Source: Macrocystis pyrifera
Taxonomy: Eukaryota > Sar > Phaeophyceae > Laminariales > Laminariaceae
NCBI GenBank assembly: GCA_031763025.1
Contig: JASSKH010000028.1
Location: forward strand, 4,602,075 to 4,666,074
Direction: 5' to 3'
DNA: 64,000 nt
The notes under the pieces are model-generated. The model saw only the letters and a list, made by a program, of their open reading frames with translations. It did no database searches and was not told where the DNA came from. The position numbers and the translations under genes are program-made. Shown one piece after another: positions 46,401 to 58,100 of the stretch. Within the stretch, counting starts at the first letter, position 1. Each line of letters opens with the position of its first letter.

Positions 46401-49144
46401 AGTGTACCTCCCAATGCACTTCCTATTAATAGTGTACCTCCTAGTGTACCTCCTATTAATAGTGTAACTCCTAGTGTACCTCTAGTATACCTCCTAGTGT
46501 ACCTCCTAATGCACCTCCGAGTGTACGTGTTGGAGATGTCTTGATGAATTGATGTAGTCACGCGTTGATGTGTTGATGAATTGACATTGTTGACGTATTG
46601 ATGAATTGATTACCGGGCACCGGTCGACGCGAGCGTGCACAGGCAACAGACCTTAAACGCATCTTCAGCGCATCGAAAAAGCGACCGTTTTCATATCAAG
46701 CAAGTAGTTGGGCTGCGTCGATATACCGACACACCCGATTCAGTGTGATATGTGTAACCCGTGGGCTAAACAGCGGCAGAAAATCGAACCCTCGGGAACT
46801 TGCGAATAGCTACGACTAGAACACAAGACACGTCTCATCAACTGTCCCGCCACGTATGTGTACACTTGCCGCGTGTCTGTTTTCCTATCATTGTCGGCAG
46901 GAAGGAAGGGTGCACGACAGCCGCTTTTGATCGCGCCGCGATGAACAACCACGTGCAAGTGGTGACGTGGCTGCTCAGCAACAGGGACGAGGGGGGCACA
47001 GACAAGGCCCTGCAATGGGCGGTCGGCAGGGGGCACACACAGGTGTACCATACACACATACACACACATATATATATATATACACTGTTTTTGTGCTTGT
47101 ACTCAAAGGCCATGAGGTACACTACACTACGCTAGATTCAGTGTTGGTCAGGTTGGGTGAGACAGACATCTCTTCTAAGGGTTGTGAGCTAAAGGTAAAC
47201 CCTTAGAGGACTGTTGGCACTGCGAGGAGGGGCGCAAGGGCTGCACTCACGCCTGTTTTGGGGGACAAATCAGTCAAATTCTTGGCAGTGCGTCCCCGAA
47301 ACGTGAGTGAGTGCAGCCCTGAAAGACCCCATTGAGAACTGCTGTAGGAGCTACTTCTTATGCGTACCTCTGCCATAACAACGCGTCGTCACCGGCGGCG
47401 GTTTTCACTGCGCAAGGGGTGAGTGACACAGACATAGCTAGACCACGATAAAAACGGTAAGGCATAGGTACAGATCATCCATCAGTCAGATTTGATAGGT
47501 GAAAACGTGGGTTAGGAGTCGGTAGAGTTCATTCGTAACGGGGATTGCGTTGTTAGAATAATTTTGTCGAGTATCCAGGTTTGATTGATATTACGGGGGT
47601 CCATAGTTAACAGGACCAAACATTGTTAGTAAAAATACCTAAATATATAGTTTTTTTTAATGTATGCCATAGGTCCTGTTAACTATAGACCCCCGTAATA
47701 GTACCTTCCATGTTTTAAGCCATTGGATTCTAGTTTCCCTTTTCTATGTGGATGGTATGATGGGAATGAGCGGTACACACTGTCCAATGGAATGCGACCG
47801 ATGATATGTCTATTTGAAGAAACGCTACGAGGAGTACTTTTATTGTTTGTCCTGCTGACAGTCTTTGCTTTATACTTCGAAGTGTTATATTACGGGGGTC
47901 CACAGTTAATAGGACCTATGGTACACACAAAAAACTATATATTTACCTATTTTTACTAACAAAATTTGGTCCCATCAACTATGGACCCCCGTAATAGTAG
48001 ATCTGCAGACATCGGAATAATATACACACATACGATATAGTATATTATAATGAAATGTAATAAAGTAAGCGTGTAGTGAGATCGGAAAAACGACAGGTTG
48101 ATTGGAAAAAAAAAAAAAACAACTAAGCTGTGAGCTTTTTCCCCCTCATCAAAACTCATCGCTTGTAAAATATCAATAAATTTATTGCTTGTTCTTCCCA
48201 GATGTGCTAGGTAGAATGGGAAACATGGTGGCACGCAGAACCCGCCCATCAGCCGTCACGTGTTCAGCTCCTTGAGCATGTACTGCTTCGAAATGTCATC
48301 CTGCCACGCCGACAGTTTTCGATGGCTCTTGACAATCCCACTAACATCACGTGTTTCCCCACGCACAGATATTGGTAACATATTCTCACCCCTCGGCAAA
48401 GCAAGCTATCTTACTGATAAGAGTGAACTAGAGTGAATTGAACTCTTTCGTCTGTCTCCCTGCCCAAATTGCTGTAGGTAGTAGGCCTCCTCCTACCCAA
48501 AATAGAAAGCGACCATAAGACGCACGTGAAGGAGCGCGGCTCAAGCGCTAGCATTGGCAGCTCGGCTTCTCTCAGCGGCGTGGGGCTTGCGCTCGAAAGT
48601 CCCGGCTTGACACAAAGAGAGTCTTTCCTGGGCGCCGCTGGGTTCGGGCGACGTCAACTCGTTAGGTTTCAGTGTTCTAAGTATTCGATGGACAAGGCTG
48701 CCCAGGGGGGGCACCTTGACGTGCTGAAGATGCTGCACGAGCAGGTGAGACCCCGTCCGCGATGAGCATAACTTGTGTCGAGAAGACGCCAGCAACGAAT
48801 GACAGTTTGTGTACTATTTACACAGCAGGGGTTAATTGCCACACGGTACGTACGGAACGCCACCTCTGCGGCGGAGAACACACATTGTCCCCTTTCATGT
48901 TAAGGGGTATGATGGACAGAGTATTGTAGTGTCATACCGTAATAAATGCCAGTACAACCCCCCCCCCCCCCCCCCCCCGCGGACCGATGGACCGACTCTT
49001 CGAGTTTGATAACTCCCTAACAAAGGTGCCAGCACCAAACGACACGTTTTTGGCGACCCCTCGACTATATCTGTCCATCGCCATCCTTTTCGGCGGCGAC
49101 ATTGTTCTTGCTGCGGAGGTATCGAGCTAAAAAAGTCGACCCCG

Positions 49145-49175
<31 letters not shown>

Positions 49176-52100
49176 TGCTCCCCTTGTTAACAAATATTTC
49201 TGCGGAATGATCATGAATACATCCTTCGAGGGGTGACACGCCCTGAAAGACAAGGACTTGTCACCAACTGAAAAAACAAGCCTGTAATCCATTTTACTCA
49301 CCATTGCACGTGCGCGCCGACAGTCTTGAGCTGCGGCTTGCGGCTGACAGCAACGCGGTGTATCGTTCGCTTGCGCCTGCGATGCGAAGCCAGCCAGCAA
49401 TCGAGCTTTCCAGCAGTTTTTGTTGCTGTGTTTTCGATCACATTTATTCGTATGGCTTCCTCATTTTTGGGAATGTTTTCGAACAAAAAAATCTACGCTG
49501 AGGAAAGCTCATTCTCGTTGCCATTGTCCACATTCTACAATGCCAAACATGATGGCGATGCACACCCGTATGACTTTTCAGGGATTTCTCGATCTCACAG
49601 CTTGATTTTTGTTTGTTTGTTTGTTTGTTTCTTTTTTTCAAACACATATACTGCTTGGTTGTGCCGGCATCTATCTGTGATGTATCTGGCATCTGTTTGT
49701 AGGTGAACGTACCAGGTATGCGCTTACGAAAAGGCGCCACGCTTGCGTTGCTCGCAGGGGTACAACTGCACGACGAACGCCATGGATTGGGCAGCGGCGT
49801 TCGGGCAGACTGACGTGGTCAGGTGGCTTACGGAAAACCGCACCGAGGGGTGTACGAAGGATGCAATGGGTGAGGTGGGGGGCAAGCAACATCATATCCC
49901 CGCAGAACAAAGTGTTGGGGGGGGGAAACTGATGGCCTCACACCTACTTTAGGACAGATCATGATCTATCTGTGTCCTGTAGATCATCTAGCTCATCTAG
50001 TTCCCCAGCTGCCGTTGTGAGAGGTTGGGTTGTTCCAGCAGATCTATCCGCATAGAGTACAGATGTAACCCAGGAAACATGTGCTATGATCATGCAGAAT
50101 ATACGGGTCCGACTCAGCAACATGAGCTATCCAGAGCTCGTTAATGCGAGTACAAGATCGGGAACAACAGATCTGCCGTGATTTTTTTTTCATAGATCGT
50201 GATTTGGGAATAATCTAGATGATCTGTCGACGTAGGAATAAATGGAACGAACGCGGTGCGGGTCGGGAAAACAGCTTGCTCGCATCAACAATAGTGCACT
50301 ACTACGTGGGGACATACGCTGGTAATAATCAGAACCAAAACGTGGTGTGTTAACATAGGGGGCTATGTGGTTTTCGGGGCCCATCGTGAGTTCCGATTAT
50401 CATGTATTATCACGCAATACTATCCCCCCCGCTATGTAAATCCTACGGGAGAGTTCCAACATACCTGGTAGTTAATTAGAACCAAATATATGTGGTGTTG
50501 TGAGCGCATTCTAGGGGGACACAGTCGTAAGCCTTAGATTGAGTAGGCAAAAAAAAAAACGGACCAAGACCATCACACATGGCATCATCGATAGGCAGGA
50601 CATGGGTCGTTGATCGCGAGTTCGAATGTCACGTCCACCATGAAATCGCATTTTTTTTAGGAAAAGTGGATCACCTCATGTCAAGAATCTGAAGAAATAT
50701 TTCTGAATCCGCAAAATTGGAACCTCGTGTTGGTCGCACGTCGAGCCGTATATATATATCCGGTCCGTTCCAGGGGGGGAGAGTGTCGTAAGGCTGAGAT
50801 TGGGTAGGCGATCGGTTAACCTTTCACTAGTAGCCCAGCGGACTATTACGGGGATCCATAGTTAATAGGACCTATGGTATACATAAAAACCTATATATTT
50901 ACCTATTTTTACTAACAAAATTTGGTCCCGTTAACTATGGACCCCCGTAATAGTACCTTAACAACACGTACTATTACGGGGGACCATAGTAAATAGGACC
51001 AAATATTGTCACTAAAAATAGGGAAATGTATAGGTTTTTGTGTGTACCGTAGGTCCTATTTAATATGGTCCCCCGTAATAATAGGTCCTGGTGTTGGAGC
51101 CCATGGTGGGTTTTGATAAACCGATAGACATTGCCCCACTCAAGCACTGGTATCAACAAGCCCACCGCACTCAAGTTAGCGCTCACCGAGTAGTCGACGA
51201 CGGGGCGGGCATGGCAATACAGGGCAATACACAGCAATACGTACTGATAGTAAACATAGTATTGCATAGTAATACGTAGTAATCAGAACCCTAACCCTTT
51301 CTAGCATGTTCACACACACTTCGGTTCTGATTAACAGCAGTATGACAGTATAACAGCAGAACAGTAGTAGAACAGTATAATATTACAGTGTGTGTGTGAG
51401 TGTGTTCCCCCGCAGTCGCCGGCTATCCTTTCTATTCGTGCTTTTGGTACTACTATTACGGGGGTCCATAGATAGTAGGACCTATGGTGTACATAAAAAC
51501 CTATATATTTACCTATTTTTACTAACAATATTTGGTCCTATTTACTATGGCCCCCCGTAATAGTACCATATTTGGTATTATACACACGACACGTATGAAC
51601 ATGTTGGGTAGGGTCCAGATAAAGCGCAATCGTACTATTAATAGTAGAAAAATAAAAAAGATTCGTCGCGGAAACACCGTTGACCTCTACCGGCTATAAT
51701 AATAGACGGTGCAGACGGTGCAGGGGAGGTGGCAGGGGGGTGGCAGGGGGGGGGTGGCGGGGATTACTTGCGAGCAAAAGGGAATTGGAAAATGAGTGCA
51801 GCGGAGATGTCATCATTCCATTTATTGGCCATTTGGTACTATTAATCCTGTGCAGCGCTTGCTGCATATTCCAATCATACCATCCACATATAAAAGGGAA
51901 CGTATTACGGGGGACCTACAGTAAGTAGGACAAAATATCTTCAGTAACTATAGGTAATTTTATAAGTTTTGGTGTGTACCATAGGTCCTATTTACTACTG
52001 TCCCCCGTATAGGTTTTTGATGTGTACCATAGGTCCTATTTATTTTTGTCCCCCGTAATAGAATCCAATGACTTAAAACGTGGCAGGTGCTGTCAAATCA

Positions 52101-55100
52101 GACCTGAACAAATGTCAACTTCATACCAATATTGTAGCCCCCGTAATGAATGACTCTACTGACTCCAACCGGCGTTCCACCTATCAAATCTGACTGATGG
52201 GTGAAATTTGTTTATTCCGTACCAACCAAACCTGAACAGGCGGCGTACAGATATCCGTATGGGGGTTTACGTGTTAGGTCTAGTTTCGTCAGGTATTCAG
52301 GCCTGATTCGTAAGATCTACGTATGTCTGTCCGTCTGTCTGTCTGTCTGTCTGTCTGTCTGAAGAATCTGGGTTCCCTTTTGCATGTGATTGGAGTGATC
52401 GAAACAAGCGCAATGCACTGCCAGACGGAAACCCATGTAACAATAACGTAATCCGTCGCTGGATGTAGTTGTATTGTGGTGGTGCGTGGCAGTAATAACG
52501 CCTTTTTTTTTCAGTGTGTGCTCTGCTTGTGGAAGTTTCAGGCATGGTCTTCTTGCCCGTATATGGGAGGATGCATCGCCCTCTAAACAGTGTCTGCCCC
52601 TGGCTGTGGTGTGGTGTGCCCTACAGTTGGTGCAAACAGTATCATGGTGCCCTATCTGGCGTGATAAAAGTACGTCACAAAAATAACACGGAATACGCCA
52701 AGAACCACCTAAGCCCAGCCCGCAAGATGGCACGCTGGATTTTAGTGCTGCGCCTGCCTTCTTTCTTTGCTACCGTAGCGACCTGCGTATCGGAATTTTC
52801 TTGTCGATGCGCCGCTCAGAGGTGTGGGAGTGGGTTTTGAGGAGCCTGTGTCTGGTATGATTAAGTATGATACAGGTTTTTTATACCGCTCATGTGTCCC
52901 GAAATGCTGCAGTAGGACACTTTCTGTCCTTTCTATTTCATACTTAAGAGTAGTAGTCCGGACGGTTCTTCTACTGAAGAACCCTTTCATTAGGACTGCA
53001 GTCCCGTTCCGAGGACGAAACACTCAAATTCTGCGTAGTTTGTCCCCAAAACTGATCTGAACGAGACTGCAATCCTAAAAGAGTCAAGGGCACTAAACTT
53101 TTTAATACCAATATGGTCTTTAATGCTGGAACCGCTCGGTCTTTACGTTAATGTATGAACGAATATTATATTTCCGACCAGGTACTACAGCACATGTGCT
53201 GTGAGGTGGGCGTGCTATCAGTAGTACTGCCGGAATGCCGTTTGAGTAATGACACGCAAGGTGCTGTAGCACACACACGCCAGGTAGCCTGGGGTTAACT
53301 CCCGCAGCTATTTTTCGGAAACAACTGACAACGAAAATGTTGGTTTTTGTGTCGCTAGCCGAGGATAGTCGAGCTTTCGGGGAATATTCGTAGGAGTGAT
53401 GCAAGCTGAAGCTCACGGTGCTAAACGTTGGCGGATGGTGAACGAACACACAATAAATTAACAATACGAGAATTGACAGTCTATGTAGACAATATTTACA
53501 CACGTGTTCACGAAGGTGAACCATCCACGCATCAGATGGATCAGACAGATCATCTACAGATAGATCATCAACAGACAGATCATCTACAGATAGATCATCA
53601 ACAGACAGATCATCTACAGATAGATCATCTGGTTCCTCACCTGCCGTTATGATCTGATGTGCAGGATCTGTGTAGTACAGATCCAACCCAGGAAAAATGC
53701 GGTACATCATGCAGATTGCACGGCTCCTACCCGGCAATATGAGCTAAATCATACAGATCATACAGATCTGCCCTGAAGGATCTAGATCATCACATGGGAA
53801 CTGATCTGATCTATTCGATCTATCAAATCTACATAATATACCTGATCTATCTGATCTATTTTGATGTACTCGGTGTGTGGAAGCATCCAATCACTGTCTG
53901 TATTACTTTCCTTTCTCGCAGATCATGCCGCAGCAAGCGGGCACCTCGATACCGTCAAGTGGCTGCACGAGAACAGGGCGGAGGGATGCACCAAATACGC
54001 GATTTCGGACGCTGCCGGAAACGGACATATGGAGACGGTGAAGTGGTTGCACTACAACCGAAAAGAAGGCTGCGGCCGACGAGCGATGGTGAGCCCATAC
54101 AGCACATACATCACCTATATCATATGCAGCACATAAAGCACATACATCATATTCAGCACATATACCACATACAGCGCATACAGCGCATACAGCGCATACA
54201 GCGCATACAGCGCATACATCACATACATCATATTCAGCACATACACCACATTCAGCACATGAATTGTTGAAAGGAGTACAGTAGTTTGGGTATGCAGACC
54301 ACTGACTAGTTCACTCCTTACCAGAAGCCCAACAGACTAACACACCATGGAATGGCGTCGCTCTGGTGAGTTCGGACATCACACCGTTTCAAGGCTCAGT
54401 TTGGATGGGCGATCGGTTTAATTTTTCACCGAAACGAGCGAATGAAGACGGTTGCTCGCGCAGGGAGGGATGCGATCATTTTTCAGCGCTCGGTGTTTCC
54501 TGAAGGAGAAGGTTTTCAATACCCAACAGAGGCGTTTTCCGGAAAAATCTCGTAGAGAGCCATTCGAAAATATAATTTTGGACTTTAATAGCACCCTCAT
54601 TATCTAACCGTTGTTAACGGAAAGCGAGCGCTGACAAAACGGTCTCGCGCCTGTGCGATCTCAACGGTCTTGTTAACGGTATATTGGTACCATGGTATAC
54701 AGTACAGTATGTAGCCCAACATAGTATTACGGGGGACCATAGTAAATAGGACCAAATATTTTCAGTAAAATTAGGGAAATATAAACGTTTTTGTGTGTAC
54801 CATAAGTCCTACATACTATCGTTCAAACGGCTTGGCACGGGCCTACTCTAGGTATCTAACAGATAATACAATTCCGATTTAAGAGAAACACCGGTTTAAG
54901 AGATATTTACGTACTACAGTATATACTATGAATACTTAACTGACCTACTCTCTTAAATCGTAGCCCCCCCCCATCCAGTGCAAGTCCACCTCACAGGCGG
55001 TTCTTAGCAGGATGCAGGTCACCCTTCATGCGACTCGCTCAACACCTCACGGCGCTTCGCACCTGGTGCAAGCAATGTCTACGTGGTCGGTGAAAACCCG

Positions 55101-58100
55101 ACATGCTTCGTCCCGGCATTATAGGGATGCGACGGTCAATGGTCATACGACTGCTACAGCCATGTATGGCACGAGTACCCCCCCCCCCCCCTATATTATA
55201 TACCTGGTATAAATAGGTTGGGTTGGCATCGGTTGGCGACGATGCTGTGAAACACGCCTCTCACTGCGTGAGCTAGACAGCCTGGGTACCGTTTTTTTTT
55301 TTTTGGAGGCGATTACCGAGGCTGGCGGTCAAGTTAGATCATTTTTGTGCGGGGAGAACCTTTACCCCGCACAAGGGGGATGATCGTATCACGTAGTGTG
55401 TATATGGCGAGACACCCACGAGGCAGTTACGTAGTAAACCCATTGCTGTCTCTGGAAGTGGCCACACCAGAAATTATATCAGTTCATTGATGCTGTCATC
55501 CACATGCAAGAAAATCCGCCTCCAAAGCGGTTCTTAGTAGGATGCAGCTCACCCTTCATGCGATTGGTGCAAGCAATGTCTGCCTGGTCGGTGAAAACTC
55601 AACGTGCTCCGTCCCGGCATTGTAGGGATGCGAGGGTCTATGGCCATACGACTACGGCCATGCATGATGATGAGTACACCCCCCCCCCCCCCCCCCCCCG
55701 CTCTTCCCTCGCCTCCTGTAAGGGTTGACCTGCGTACTTTTTTGTTTTGTCGACATCTTTTGTTTTACCATGACTTTTAGTTTCCAGCTTCCTGGACAGG
55801 CCGTGGTGACAGGTGTCTTCCCTTCTCCTCCTCCCCCCCCGGTGTAAACATGCCTTTCTTTTTATCGATTTTATCGCTTTTATCGCGCATAGATAGATAG
55901 AGTGGTTCACCTTTCGCACCGCTCGTCGATTTTTCGTCGAAGTATGGTCGAGATTGCTGGACTTTGGAGCGGTGTTGCGTACGGTACTGTAGGGTCAAAA
56001 ACAGGCAGTTTGAATGAAAGCTCTACCAATGGGGAAGTTTTCCCCAATACATACAGTGCTTGAAGTGCCATTTGCTTGTGCTCTATTAATATGTTGATCA
56101 TAATCGTGCATCTTGATGATTTCCGTTTAGGTTTTCGTGTTGTTTTTTTTCACGCGATTTTCTTTCTTCTTCTTTGGAGGTTTCTGAGTGATCAGGGTTG
56201 AAGCTCATGTTATTTACAACACTGTCCGAGGGCAAATGCCATAATAGTACTATTGACACGTTGTATAAATACATACTTTTCGCGCCTTGATAGTAGCTAT
56301 ATGCCAGGTATCATTTTTGTTTCTTCGTCATTTTTGCGATTGGTGACAAAAAAAGTACTGAAAATGCTGGTAGACCCATATAGCTCGCTCATGGGACTGC
56401 TGATCTGATTGAGGTTATAACTTCTTTTTTTCTCGAAATTGTTGTTGGGTTGAGGTAGGTGAGGCAGGTGGAAGTATACAACTCCTCAAGCAAGGGACTA
56501 CTGTAGCATCAACATCCCCTACAATGCCATTACGAGGGACCATAGTAAAATAGGACCAAATATATTGTCATTAATAATAGGTAAATATATAGGTTTTTAT
56601 GTAAACCATAGGTCCTATTAACTATGGACCCCCGTAATGGTAGTACCAACGGTAGCATATCTCGTAGGTGAGAAGCGTGCAACGGCTATCATCATCAGGC
56701 ATTCGGCCCTTGCTGCCGCGGCCGGAATTGTTCTGTCTAGCCTCTGAGTCTTCCTTGTTCTGCATACAGTCCCGTCTTGAGGACAATCTACTTGGAATTT
56801 GAGTGGTTTGTCCCGAAAGCAGGACTGCCGTCCTACAGTAAAAGGGTTATCATGTTGACGCATGGGTGTATTCTTAATATTGATACGTTTGCCGTAGTCG
56901 AAAACGTCTTTTTACTGATACAGCATGACCTTGAACGTCGATCACCTCTAACGGTTTAAAGCAAGCACCCCCTGAAACAAGAAACTGCCCTCGAAGGGAC
57001 ATCGAGAACGTAAACGCAGGCACCAAGCCTAAAAAAGCAACTGCCCTCTGTAAATATGTCACCGCTTGTACTAATGTGTGCATGGATTTTAGGACGACGC
57101 GGCCGCGAACGGACACTTGGAGATGGTCCGGTGGCTGTGCAGCAACAGGTGAGTGAGACCATGCATCAGACCATCAGACCGTGACACCATCGATGTTGCC
57201 CACGCTGAAGTACAAAGGAACAGCATGCGCGATATACATAATTGATTTCTACCGAGGTGTTCTTCCACTCCAGACAGACTTATTGGAGCCTGTCCCGCGA
57301 CCACGGACAGCATTGTATTGCTGTATTGTGGCGATGAGTTAATTTGAGAACAGCAGCAACAATCAACGCAGACCCCAATGTCATGGCACTGCTTTTCCCA
57401 CGAATTTCCCATAATTCTGCATGTGTTTTTTATGCGGCTAATCAGAATGGGCTAGTGTTATGATACTGCTTTTGATTGAGGTCGAAAGGCCGGTAATTAC
57501 CTGGGTTCAGGTATTGGGATCGTATCTGTACTACGTGGGAGGTGTATCTTAGATGGTCCGCTGGCTGTGCAGCAACAAGTACAAGTGAGACCATACATCA
57601 GATCATGAGACCATCGATGTTGCCCATGCTGAACTACAATATTACAGCATGCACGATATATATAATCAAAGCGCAGACCCCAACACCGAGAAAGTAGACT
57701 GCCGATACTGCCGAAATACTGCCGATACATCCAAGTATGTACTTATGTATACTCGTGATCATGATATTGTCGTTAGGGCCCATCCTATCGAGGACTTTCG
57801 GTTCTTTCAATTTGATTTGACTTTTTTTCTAATTTAATTTAAGAGCCCATCTTAACGGGAAACACTAAATTTCGTTCGATCAGATGCAAATTAAATTAGA
57901 AAAAAAAAAATCAAGTCAAATTACGGGGGACCATAGTACATAGTAAATAGGACCAAACTTTGTTAGTAAAATTAGGGAAATGTATCGATTTTTGTGTGTA
58001 CCATACGTCCTATTTACTATGGTCCCCCGTGATAGCTTAATGGTCGAAGACCCATTTAAAGCGGAAAAGGACACCTCGAAATTCCGTCTAGCTTCACCCG

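Noticed and set aside
48526..48672. Extension of ankyrin exon 48673 upstream to 48526
   Set aside because: The frame is open and GC-rich but encodes Ser/Gly-rich sequence unlike an ankyrin repeat; TTAGGTTTCAG at 48672 is a good acceptor in phase.
53120..53737. 205-codon minus-strand frame with DDLSV repeats
   Set aside because: The repeat peptide comes from the 29-bp GATC-rich tandem repeat; no other protein-like feature.
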